Assembly (NCBI RefSeq): GCF_000807675.2
Contig: NZ_CP019962.1
Span: 682,001-746,000, forward strand
From: Eubacterium limosum
GTDB lineage: Bacteria; Bacillota; Clostridia; Eubacteriales; Eubacteriaceae
Direction: 5' to 3'
Length of the DNA stretch: 64,000 nt
This document shows, piece after piece, positions 57,493 through 64,000 of the stretch. The notes below the pieces were generated by a model. The model was not told where the DNA came from and did not search any database. It was given only the letters and a program-made list of their open reading frames with translations. Positions within the stretch are counted from its first letter, which is position 1. Each line of letters opens with the position of its first letter. Position numbers and translations under genes: made by a program.

Positions 57493-58227
57493 TTAATTAT
57501 TCCACTGAAAATGCACAAAGCTTCTGTCATAATAGCGGATGGTCTTCAAGCCATACCGCTCACCCGCGTCTGCCACCGCATCGACGGTGTAGCCATTGGC
57601 GGCATAGACGGCAATATCGGCCGCCCGTCCCAGTTTATGGTAGGAATCCGGCACGCCGCCGACTTCTGCGTTGAGGATTTCACACCGTACGCCGGAGGTC
57701 ACAACCAAGGGAATCCCCAGGTCTTTCCGAACCTGCTCCAGCTTTTCGATGAGCGTCCGGTTCATCGGGACCGGAAACCCATCGCAATATTTGCCGCCGC
57801 ACTCACATTTAAACTCCTGCATATTAAAATGCTCGGTTACCTGTTCCTGCGGATCAAAAGCTGGCGCCGGATCGGCTGCGGCATAGCCAAACAGGGCCGC
57901 TTCAGTGTTATAGTCGACGATACCGTCAGTGACGAGTCCAAAATTGGCCTGCAGTGTCTTGACGGCCGCATCGGTTAAGGGGCCTGGAAGGCCATCCACC
58001 GGGCAGCCGCAGCCCTTTGCGTTCAACTGCGCCTGTATGCCGCGCACCTGCTCAGACAGGTGGTCTTTTGTCACCGGACCGGCAATGCCGTCGGCCTCAA
58101 TGCCATAGCCTTCCTGGGCCCGCCTCACAGCAGCCTGGGTTTCGGGGCCATTAAAGCCGTCGACGGTCCCCGGCGCGTAGTTGCAGAGCTTAAGGGCTTC
58201 CTGTACCTGTGTTAAGGTCATCTCCAT
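57493..58227 (-). CDS. Phage-type endolysin: peptidoglycan-binding plus M15 D,D-carboxypeptidase-like domain
   Basis: 244 residues. Residues about 1-110 contain two peptidoglycan-binding repeats (VDGFNGPETQAAVRRAQ; VDGLPGPLTDAAVKTLQ). Residues about 125-244 form a peptidase M15 domain: zinc ligands in SGVRCEILNAEVGGVPDSYHKLGRAADI and VHFQW. It cleaves peptidoglycan cross-bridges. No signal peptide is present, so it needs the adjacent holin. Its ATG overlaps the holin stop (TAATG). Confidence 0.9.
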   Translation of the reverse strand: MEMTLTQVQEALKLCNYAPGTVDGFNGPETQAAVRRAQEGYGIEADGIAGPVTKDHLSEQVRGIQAQLNAKGCGCPVDGLPGPLTDAAVKTLQANFGLVTDGIVDYNTEAALFGYAAADPAPAFDPQEQVTEHFNMQEFKCECGGKYCDGFPVPMNRTLIEKLEQVRKDLGIPLVVTSGVRCEILNAEVGGVPDSYHKLGRAADIAVYAANGYTVDAVADAGERYGLKTIRYYDRSFVHFQWNN

Positions 58228-58478
58228 TATTTTTCACCTTCTTCCTTTTCGGCTTTCTTTTTTAATACCTGTTCTGAATCGCTGATGCTGGGGGTTGTCG
58301 GATCGACAATCACACCCATTGCAACGGCACAGATAACAACTGCGTTTAAAATCTTTTCGATTAAAGGCACGTTAAAATCCATTGAGATAAATCCCTGAGC
58401 GTACTGCAGGATCAAAACGATCAGGCCGATACAGGCAATCCAGAAGGCTTTGTTCTTTAATCGAATCTTTAAGTTCAT
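58227..58478 (-). CDS. Phage holin (phi-LC3-like)
   Basis: 83 residues: MNLKIRLKNKAFWIACIGLIV at the start, one clear transmembrane helix (about 13-30), a second hydrophobic stretch (about 44-60), and a charged tail KKKAEKEEGEK. This matches the phi-LC3 holin pattern. A GTG at 58490 would add four residues; the ATG at 58478 fits the family start better. It opens the membrane for the endolysin encoded next. Confidence 0.85.
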   Translation of the reverse strand: MNLKIRLKNKAFWIACIGLIVLILQYAQGFISMDFNVPLIEKILNAVVICAVAMGVIVDPTTPSISDSEQVLKKKAEKEEGEK

Positions 58479-58498
58479 TCCGATTATCACCTACTTTC

Positions 58499-58550
58499 TA
58501 TCGAAGGCTGATGATGTTGTGGTATCGCGATAACAGCTATGCTTTCGATA
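58499..58550 (-). promoter_or_regulatory. Palindromic leader upstream of the holin
   Basis: TATCGAA (58499-58505) pairs with TTCGATA (58544-58550), and inside lies the perfect palindrome TATCGCGATA (58523-58532). It covers most of the region between the holin promoter and its Shine-Dalgarno, so it could be an RNA leader fold or a protein-binding site. Confidence 0.5.
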
Positions 58551-58555
58551 AACAC

Positions 58556-58564
58556 ATTATAGCA
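58556..58564 (-). promoter_or_regulatory. Extended -10 promoter of the holin operon
   Basis: Leftward TGC-TATAAT (complement of 58556-58564). No -35 match, so activation by the upstream sigma-like regulator is possible. Confidence 0.6.
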
Positions 58565-58616
58565 CCGCATTCGTGGACCGGCTGTGTTCACTTTGTGCTG
58601 TGTTTGCTTAAAAAGA

Positions 58617-58636
58617 AAAGAGCCTTTCGGCTCTTT
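58617..58636 (-). terminator. Terminator of the sigma-like regulator gene
   Basis: AAAGAGCC, loop TTTC, GGCTCTTT. Leftward it is followed by TCTTTTTAAG. It uncouples the regulator from the holin operon. Confidence 0.85.
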
Positions 58637-58658
58637 GGAGGCAAGTGGGAGAATTTGA

Positions 58659-59066
58659 TTACTTAACCTGGTGTTTCATCACTTGATTTGCTTTTGAGGC
58701 GACATGGCGGATATAATCATAGTCGTACTCGAGCTCCTCGGCGATCTGTACCAGCGATTTTCCAGTATAGCGCTGCATGTAAAATACTTTTTTCTGAATG
58801 TTTTTAAGCTTTGGAATTGCCTCAAGAATAACCTTAAGGCTTTTTTCAAGCAAGTGCTCCTGACGCCGCTGCTCATCCAGCGCCTCCCGGATAAGCGTTA
58901 GCTGCTTTAGAATTTGCTTTTTTCTTTCGACCTTTGTGTAGGGTGTTTTTTCAGATAAACGCATCCATTTTTCTTCAAGCTGAGTAAGATGGATAATCTC
59001 CTCCTGGATAATGGCCAGCTCGGCTTTCAGGCTGATGACAGAGTCGTCCTTTTCCAATAATTTCAT
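58659..59066 (-). CDS. Phage-type sigma-70 region-4-like regulator
   Basis: 135 residues, highly charged and helical, with a long coiled-coil-prone N-terminal half (residues about 10-85). The C-terminal half has YMQRYTGKSLVQIAEELEYDYDYIRHVASKANQVMKHQ, which matches the HTH of sigma region 4 and of ArpU/DUF1492-type phage late regulators. The SOS-type promoter above it suggests induction by DNA damage. It probably turns on the lysis genes downstream; this is inferred from position. Confidence 0.78.
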   Translation of the reverse strand: MKLLEKDDSVISLKAELAIIQEEIIHLTQLEEKWMRLSEKTPYTKVERKKQILKQLTLIREALDEQRRQEHLLEKSLKVILEAIPKLKNIQKKVFYMQRYTGKSLVQIAEELEYDYDYIRHVASKANQVMKHQVK

Positions 59067-59100
59067 ATACTCCCACCTTTCGAATGAATTTTCTTTTTAC

Positions 59101-59112
59101 AAACATATGTTC
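59101..59112. promoter_or_regulatory. LexA (SOS) operator
   Basis: Leftward GAACATATGTTT, one base from the perfect Gram-positive LexA palindrome GAAC-N4-GTTC. It sits nine bases downstream of the -10, where LexA would block the promoter. Confidence 0.8.
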
Positions 59113-59121
59113 TTTAAAATA

Positions 59122-59150
59122 ATCATACGCTCATCAAGAGGAAATGTCAA
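59122..59150 (-). promoter_or_regulatory. Promoter of the sigma-like regulator gene
   Basis: Leftward TTGACA (complement of 59145-59150), 17-bp spacer, TATGAT (complement of 59122-59127), followed by the LexA box. Confidence 0.82.
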
Positions 59151-59260
59151 CGAAATCCATTGGAGTGGACAAATATTTACTCTAATTTAAGCGAGTATTT
59201 TTTTGATTTTAAAGATGAATATTATCCTTTGCGGCTGTTTTTAAAATAAAGCTTTTTAGA

Positions 59261-59363
59261 AGTGTCATTATTTTGGACAGATTTTGTTCATTATAGTTGG
59301 ATTTTCGTTAAAAACAGGCTTTTTAGGTTTGTTGCTTTTTATGACAGTGTCATTATTTTGAAC
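59261..59363 (+). promoter_or_regulatory. Paired upstream activator sites for the MttB operon
   Basis: AGTGTCATTATTTTGGAC (59261-59278) is repeated with one mismatch at 59346-59363 (AGTGTCATTATTTTGAAC), 85 bp apart. The first includes the dyad TGTC-N9-GACA. They lie about 80-185 bp before the sigma-54 promoter, the usual range for enhancer-binding proteins. The rest of 59151-59506 has no gene. Confidence 0.72.
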
Positions 59364-59443
59364 GAAGTAAAAACAAAAACTAAGTAAAAAAATAAAATTA
59401 CGGTGTTTTAGAGCAATAAATGGCTTTGTTCGCGGTTTGTTTT

Positions 59444-59459
59444 TGGCATAAAAATTGCA
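59444..59459 (+). promoter_or_regulatory. Sigma-54 promoter of the MttB operon
   Basis: TGGCATAAAAATTGCA fits the -24/-12 consensus TGGCAYR-N4-TTGCW exactly, with GG and GC at the right distance. It lies 48 bases before the ATG. Confidence 0.92.
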
Positions 59460-59506
59460 TTTACTAAAGATTAAGATTTAATGCTGCTGCATTTGGGAGG
59501 AATAAG

Positions 59507-60937
59507 ATGAAAAAATATGAACAGTTTATTGCAAAAGAAGACATTGAATTAATTCATGAGAATACCATTCGTATTCTGGAAAACGTCGGGGTCAAGTTTG
59601 AGCATGAGGAAGCTCTGGAGATTTTCAGGAAGCACGGCATACGGGTCGAGGGTGATGTCGTCTATATGGGTGAGAAGGACGTGCGTACGGCCCTGTCGAC
59701 GGTTCCGGAGACCTTCACGCTGTACTCGGGCAGAGGAACGGTGGAGGTTGGAGACGGCAGTATGGTCAAGCTGCCGGTGGGCTGTCCGGCCTTTATCGAG
59801 GATCATGGCAATATCCGTAAAATTTTAAATAAGGACATTATTGATCTGTTTAAGCTTATTGATACCAGTCCATTGCTCGACTGTAACCATGTTAACTTTT
59901 TTACCGAATCGGAAGGCTTTTCCGATGATGTGAAGCGCTATTCCTATCTGGCGCTGCTCATGAAATACTCCAATAAGCCTTTCCCCTTTGCCATTCCCGA
60001 TACCTCGGCAGAAAAGGGCAGCCTGCGGGAAGCCATGGCCGGCGGTATCCGCCTGATGAAACGGTTTGAGGGCGTTGAGGATAAATGTCTGGCTTCGGTG
60101 GGGATCAACCCCCTTTCACCGCTCTGCTATGACCATGCCCCCATTGAGCGGATCATCGGAACCTGCGATGAAAACCAGGGTATCTGGCTGGCCTCCTGTG
60201 TGATGCCGGTTTTAACAGCTCCGCCTTCGGTCGCTTCAATCCTGACCATGGTGAATGCGGAAATTCTGGCAGGCTTTGTTTTTACACAGCTCTTAAAACC
60301 AGGAACACCGATGATTTACGCCAATGTATCCGGCTCGACAGACTTGAGGACCATTCAACTGAGCATGGGGAATCCAGAGGCTGCGCTGATGATTTACGGA
60401 ACAGCGGCTCTTGCCGATTATTACCGCGTTCCCTTCCGGGCCGGCGGCGCCATCAGCGACGCCAAGGATCTTGATTTCCAGGCAGGTATGGAATCCATGA
60501 TGATGGCCGAAGCGACCGTAGAGGCAAAACCAGACATGATCCTCCACAGCACAGGCTGTCTGGGGACATACAATATCGTCAGCTTTGAAAAAATGCTGAT
60601 GGACGAAGAAATCTTTGCCTATGCCGAACGGATTCATCGGGGTATTGATGTAACGGAGAAGAAAATCTGTTTTAAGGATATTGAAAAGACCGGGCCAAGG
60701 GGCAATTTCCTGTCTGGCAGAACGCCGAAGATGTATCGTGAAGAATTTTATCTTACCCAGTACCTGAACAAGGCCGACGCCAACGACTGGCAGAATAAAG
60801 GCCGGGTCGGGCTCAAGGAAAATGCCGGCCAAAAGGTGCAGGAGAGAATTGAGGCTTACCAGGCGCCGGAAATTACAAAAGAGCAGGAAGAATTGTTAAA
60901 GCCGTATTTGCCGGAAGCTTACCGGGACCAGATTTAG
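59507..60937 (+). CDS. MttB-superfamily methyltransferase (non-pyrrolysine)
   Basis: 476 residues with no in-frame amber codon, so this is the non-pyrrolysine branch of the trimethylamine methyltransferase family. The barrel is recognisable from MKKYEQFIAKEDIELIHENT, GCPAFIEDHGNIRKI, YANVSGSTDLRTIQLSMGNPEAALM and GGAISDAKDLDFQAGMESMM. Known members demethylate glycine betaine, proline betaine, carnitine or gamma-butyrobetaine and pass the methyl to a corrinoid protein. No corrinoid protein is in the window. Substrate unknown. It is co-transcribed with the MFS gene 10 bp downstream. Confidence 0.92.
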   Translation: MKKYEQFIAKEDIELIHENTIRILENVGVKFEHEEALEIFRKHGIRVEGDVVYMGEKDVRTALSTVPETFTLYSGRGTVEVGDGSMVKLPVGCPAFIEDHGNIRKILNKDIIDLFKLIDTSPLLDCNHVNFFTESEGFSDDVKRYSYLALLMKYSNKPFPFAIPDTSAEKGSLREAMAGGIRLMKRFEGVEDKCLASVGINPLSPLCYDHAPIERIIGTCDENQGIWLASCVMPVLTAPPSVASILTMVNAEILAGFVFTQLLKPGTPMIYANVSGSTDLRTIQLSMGNPEAALMIYGTAALADYYRVPFRAGGAISDAKDLDFQAGMESMMMAEATVEAKPDMILHSTGCLGTYNIVSFEKMLMDEEIFAYAERIHRGIDVTEKKICFKDIEKTGPRGNFLSGRTPKMYREEFYLTQYLNKADANDWQNKGRVGLKENAGQKVQERIEAYQAPEITKEQEELLKPYLPEAYRDQI

Positions 60938-60947
60938 GAGGCCTGTC

Positions 60948-62177
60948 ATGAGTAAGGGAAAACGTAATTTTCTTTTGGTGTTGATCAGTGTAATGGTGGG
61001 GATTATCTATTTTATCCCCTACCTCCGCTTTTTCTTTTATGACCAGATGCTGGACGGATTTCATCTGACCAATTTACAGCTGGGCACGCTTGGGTCAATT
61101 TATGGCCTGGTCGCCCTGTTCTGTTACCCGGTCAGCGGTTATCTGGCCGACCGTTTCAGCGCGCGCATTCTGCTGACCATCTCTTTTTTAGTCATGGCAG
61201 GGCTCACTTTCTGGCAGTCCACTTTTCCAGGCTATAATACACTGGTGGTTATCTATGTCCTGTACGGCTTCTTTACGACTGCCACTCTCTGGTCGCCTTA
61301 TATCTGTTTTGTGCGCCATCTGGGAACAGAGGAGGAGCAGGGAAAGCTTTTTGGTGTCAGCGAGGCCATGCGCGGTGTGGTCAGCGCGGTAACCGGCTTT
61401 GTTTTTCTCTGGATGCTGGGCCTTTTTGTGGACAGCGTGGGAGGAATGCAGGTGCTCCTGTGGATTTCGGTGGGATTATATGTGCTCTTCGCGGTTTTGA
61501 GCATCGTCTTTTTACCTAAAACGGAGGTTAAGGGCTCAAAGCAGGACGGCCCTCAGGAAAAAGGAATGAAAAATATTATAAAAGCGCTCAGGCTTCCCGG
61601 CACATGGCTGGTTGCGTTCTTCCTGTTCAGCTGTTTTTGTGTGATCAATACCGGGACAAACTACCTCGGCACTTACACAACACAGGTGCTGGGCGTATCG
61701 GCCTCTGTCTCCAGCGGACTGGCGATTTTCAGAAGCTATGTCATCGTGATCGCGGCAGGTGTGCTGGGCGGTATACTGGCGGACAAGGCAAAATCCAGAG
61801 CGATTTTTATCAGCGGCCTTCTGGGCGGTATTATCGTGTGCGCAGCGCTTTTGATTTTCAGCAGCAGCCTGGTGACAATGGCCATTGTCATTACCATGGT
61901 CATGTCCTTCCTGTACTTTACGGTTAAATCTGTTTATTATTCAGTCATGGGTGAAGGCGGGATTCCCCTTGAACTGACCGCGGCCGCCACAGGCATCATT
62001 TCCTTTATCGCCTATGCGCCGGAGGCCTTTATGACAACCATTATGGGCTCGTGGATTGACGCGGACCCGGTGCTGGGCTTTAATAAGATATTCATCTGGA
62101 TGATCAGTTTTTCGGTGATCAGCATCATACTGGCTGTGATAATTTACAGACGGCACAAAAAAGCTGAGGGCATTTAG
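60948..62177 (+). CDS. MFS transporter
   Basis: 409 residues, twelve hydrophobic segments; FSARILLTISFLVMAG and the loop GYLADRFSARI correspond to the MFS motif A region (G-x-L-a-D-r). It probably imports the methylated substrate of the upstream MttB-family enzyme. Its stop lies in the loop of a bidirectional terminator and overlaps the end of the convergent regulator by four bases. Confidence 0.92.
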   Translation: MSKGKRNFLLVLISVMVGIIYFIPYLRFFFYDQMLDGFHLTNLQLGTLGSIYGLVALFCYPVSGYLADRFSARILLTISFLVMAGLTFWQSTFPGYNTLVVIYVLYGFFTTATLWSPYICFVRHLGTEEEQGKLFGVSEAMRGVVSAVTGFVFLWMLGLFVDSVGGMQVLLWISVGLYVLFAVLSIVFLPKTEVKGSKQDGPQEKGMKNIIKALRLPGTWLVAFFLFSCFCVINTGTNYLGTYTTQVLGVSASVSSGLAIFRSYVIVIAAGVLGGILADKAKSRAIFISGLLGGIIVCAALLIFSSSLVTMAIVITMVMSFLYFTVKSVYYSVMGEGGIPLELTAAATGIISFIAYAPEAFMTTIMGSWIDADPVLGFNKIFIWMISFSVISIILAVIIYRRHKKAEGI

Positions 62178-62190
62178 CCCTCAGCTTTTT
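62158..62190. terminator. Bidirectional terminator inside overlapping 3' ends
   Basis: A 14-bp perfect stem AAAAAGCTGAGGGC / GCCCTCAGCTTTTT with loop ATTTA. The stop codons of both convergent genes lie at the loop, so the terminator is coding sequence for both. Confidence 0.9.
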
Positions 62191-63625
62191 CCAGGTTGTA
62201 CTTCTTAATCTTATTGTGCAGGTTTGTCCGGGAGATCTGGAGCTGCTTTGCGGCTCTGCTGATATTATGGCCGTTATTTTCAAGGGCGTCCTGGATGATC
62301 TTTGCTTCATAGGCGTTCATCAGCTGGCTGAGCCCTTCTTTCCCGCTGGTTCCGGGCAGGCCGGAGGGCGGCGCAGCTTCGGGAGCTGTATTTGTCCTAA
62401 GCAGGTACTCAGGTAGGTGGTGGGGCTTGATAAAGGCTTCATCCTTTCCCGCGAAATAGATGGCCTGGGTGATGATATGCCGCAGCTCCCGGACATTGCC
62501 GGGCCAGCTGTGGTATTCAAAAATCTGTTTTACCGCGCTGGACAGCCGGGTGACCTTTTTTCCGAGCACTGGCGCCATACTGCCAATAAAATACTCAGCC
62601 GTTTCAGAAATGTCCTCCCTGCGCCGGATAAGCGGAGGCAGCTCGATGGAGAAAACCGCCAGGCGGTAATAGAGGTCTGCCCTTAAATGGCTGTTTTCAA
62701 TGGCGATGAAAGGCTCCTCGTTGATGGCGCTGATAATACGGCATTTACAGGGCTTTTCCTCCTGGCCGCCCACCGCGCGGAAGCGCCCGGTCTCCAGAAC
62801 GCGCAGCAGCTTTGACTGGAGCCCGATATCCATAGAGTTGAGCTCATCCAAAAACAGAGTGCCGTTCTCAGCCTCTTCAAACAGGCCCTTTCGGTTGACC
62901 GCGCCGGTATACGAGCCTTTACAGGTGCCAAACAGGGTGCTTTCAAGCAGGGCTTCCGGGATAGCGCTGCAATTTACAGCCACGAAGGGATAGGGAGAAA
63001 AGGCACTGTAGTTGTGAATGCTCTGGGCAAAGACCTCCTTACCGGTGCCGGTCTCACCCCAGATGAGTACAGGGGCGTCTGTTTTAGCCGCGATTTTCCC
63101 CCGGTAGACTGCCTTTTGCAGCATCGGGCTGCTGCCGATCACATTGGCAAAGGTGTGCTGGGTACCGTTTTGCAGGTATTGGGAAGAGGCCTGGCGGTCG
63201 CTCTGCTTTTTGTTGCCGTCGGCGATCATTTCCAGATAATCCGAGACCTCGCGGTAAATGCACAGGGCGTAGTCGATTTTACCGTTTTTACCGTAAATGG
63301 GGTAGGTGCTGCACAGAATATTCGCCTCATTGCCGCCGACTGTGGTGTAGTAGTCCAGCGTTTCCTGATAGATTTTTCCGGTTTTCAGCGTATCGAGCAC
63401 CATTGAGCGTTTTGGGCGGATGATGTTTGGAAACTGCTGTGGATTATAGAGATCCTCCGGGCTTTTTCCAATAACCTCTTCACGCCGCAGGGCTTCGATT
63501 TTTTCACATCCCTTTGAGTAACAGATGATCCGCCCCTCGGCGTCAAGGATCATCACGGCCATGTCAGTGATGCGCTCCAGATCGCCAATGCTCAGCGGGC
63601 GCAGCGCCTTTAAATCCTGTTCCAT
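62174..63625 (-). CDS. Sigma-54-dependent transcriptional activator (PAS, AAA+, Fis HTH)
   Basis: 483 residues. PAS domain (about 15-125), AAA+ domain (about 160-390) with Walker A GETGTGKE, Walker B GTLFLDEL and arginine-rich LPPLIRRREDI, and a Fis-type HTH at the end (NGHNISRAAKQLQISRTNLHNKIKK). The sigma-54 contact loop reads GSYTGA instead of GAFTGA, a conservative variant. It is convergent with the MttB-MFS operon, whose sigma-54 promoter and paired upstream sites it most likely serves. The PAS domain may sense the methylated substrate or a redox cue. Confidence 0.93.
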   Translation of the reverse strand: MEQDLKALRPLSIGDLERITDMAVMILDAEGRIICYSKGCEKIEALRREEVIGKSPEDLYNPQQFPNIIRPKRSMVLDTLKTGKIYQETLDYYTTVGGNEANILCSTYPIYGKNGKIDYALCIYREVSDYLEMIADGNKKQSDRQASSQYLQNGTQHTFANVIGSSPMLQKAVYRGKIAAKTDAPVLIWGETGTGKEVFAQSIHNYSAFSPYPFVAVNCSAIPEALLESTLFGTCKGSYTGAVNRKGLFEEAENGTLFLDELNSMDIGLQSKLLRVLETGRFRAVGGQEEKPCKCRIISAINEEPFIAIENSHLRADLYYRLAVFSIELPPLIRRREDISETAEYFIGSMAPVLGKKVTRLSSAVKQIFEYHSWPGNVRELRHIITQAIYFAGKDEAFIKPHHLPEYLLRTNTAPEAAPPSGLPGTSGKEGLSQLMNAYEAKIIQDALENNGHNISRAAKQLQISRTNLHNKIKKYNLEKAEG

Positions 63626-63756
63626 ATTTTTACCTCTTTGTTTTAGGATTGATGATTAAGATATTGTGAGTAAGATAGTCGATTTTTGTTTTTTGAACTC
63701 TTTTTATAATTTTAATCAGCTTTAAGCTGCGGTTATTATACCATTTTTCTTAAAAA

Positions 63757-63820
63757 TTGAAAACATTCAAAATTAAATATTGACAACGTTCAATAATGGG
63801 TGTATATTGAAAGCATTCAA
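63757..63820. promoter_or_regulatory. Three 14-bp palindromic operator repeats
   Basis: TTGAAAACATTCAA (63757-63770), TTGACAACGTTCAA (63780-63793) and TTGAAAGCATTCAA (63807-63820) share the dyad TTGAA-N4-TTCAA. They cover the promoter below. The binding protein is unknown; it could be the nearby sigma-54 activator or a repressor encoded elsewhere. Confidence 0.78.
63780..63808 (+). promoter_or_regulatory. Sigma-A promoter of the last gene
   Basis: TTGACA (63780-63785), 17-bp spacer, TATATT (63803-63808). The -35 is part of operator repeat 2 and the -10 touches repeat 3. Confidence 0.78.
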
Positions 63821-63891
63821 AGTTGCGCGTCTTTGTAATTCAGGATGGAGAAATTAACTGAATCACTTTAATTATGTAAAGGAGAAAAACA

Positions 63892-64000
63892 ATGGATGAA
63901 AACAGAGTAAGTGTTCCGGCAGATCCGGGAGGGGCCATGCTGTTTGTTTTTTCAATGGAAGTAATATCTTTTTGGGCCGTTTATCTGGATGTTTTTTCGG
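63892..64000 (+). CDS. Start of an unidentified protein (runs off the window)
   Basis: ATG at 63892 with AAGGAG upstream; open to the window edge (36 codons). It begins MDENRVSVPADPGGAMLFVF and continues with a hydrophobic stretch (VISFWAVYLDVFS), so it could be a membrane protein. Too short to identify. Confidence 0.55.
   Translation, partial: MDENRVSVPADPGGAMLFVFSMEVISFWAVYLDVFS

Noticed and set aside
59507-60937. Pyrrolysine-containing MttB
   Set aside because: The frame is open for 476 codons with no in-frame TAG, so this belongs to the non-pyrrolysine branch.

Overview
The window is the chromosome origin region of a low-to-medium-GC Firmicute. Gene order is noc/parB-rsmG-mnmG-mnmE-jag-yidC-yidD-rnpA-rpmH | oriC | dnaA-dnaN-yaaA-recF-gyrB-gyrA. 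The accessory genes (a non-pyrrolysine MttB-family methyltransferase under a sigma-54 promoter, a DUF1638 protein, DUF1667/GlpA-like oxidoreductases) point to an acetogenic or methylotrophic Clostridium relative of the Eubacterium limosum / Acetobacterium type. That assignment is an inference from gene content; no species was tested.

Region 1 (1-18 kb) is conserved housekeeping. Left of oriC everything reads leftward and right of it everything reads rightward, away from the origin. A perfect parS site lies beside the noc/parB gene. The origin is bipartite. DnaA boxes lie between rpmH and dnaA, and a second set between dnaA and dnaN sits next to a DnaA-trio unwinding element. A structured repeat of about 140 bp follows both dnaA and gyrB, and a MITE-like inverted repeat separates recF from gyrB. 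gyrA runs into a galactitol-type PTS IIA, ribulose-phosphate epimerase and PTS IIB, with no IIC.

Region 2 (18-38 kb) holds a GGDEF-EAL protein, DUF1638, a split chromate transporter, and a leftward operon. That operon encodes a secreted Ig-like protein, a GlpA-like dehydrogenase, an FAD/NAD oxidoreductase fused to DUF1667, a metal/corrinoid-type ABC importer and a TiaS-like protein. After it come a radical SAM enzyme, a HAD phosphatase, a methylthioribose-kinase-like protein, and a LysR-flanked TusA/YeeE/TusA/YeeE/thioredoxin-reductase cluster that looks like thiosulfate or selenium import.

Region 3 (38-53 kb) contains two paralogous carbohydrate modules. Each has a divergent RpiR regulator, a near-consensus promoter and matching operators. 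Module A is Zn-dehydrogenase, FGGY kinase, DeoC aldolase. Module B is two Zn-dehydrogenases, a TIM-barrel isomerase, DeoC, GlpA-like, FAD oxidoreductase, DUF1667 and FGGY kinase. Neither has a transporter. A polyol or sugar-alcohol substrate is inferred, not shown.

Region 4 (53-59 kb) is a phage-type lysis cassette: a sigma-like regulator behind a LexA-box promoter, holin, M15 endolysin and a 711-residue peptidoglycan-binding/DUF1906 protein. Downstream are three tandem small membrane-protein paralogs, the middle one cut by an in-frame TGA. Region 5 (59-64 kb) is the sigma-54-controlled MttB-MFS operon, its convergent sigma-54 activator, and the start of one more gene behind a palindrome-rich promoter. 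I saw no rRNA, tRNA, CRISPR array or insertion sequence.
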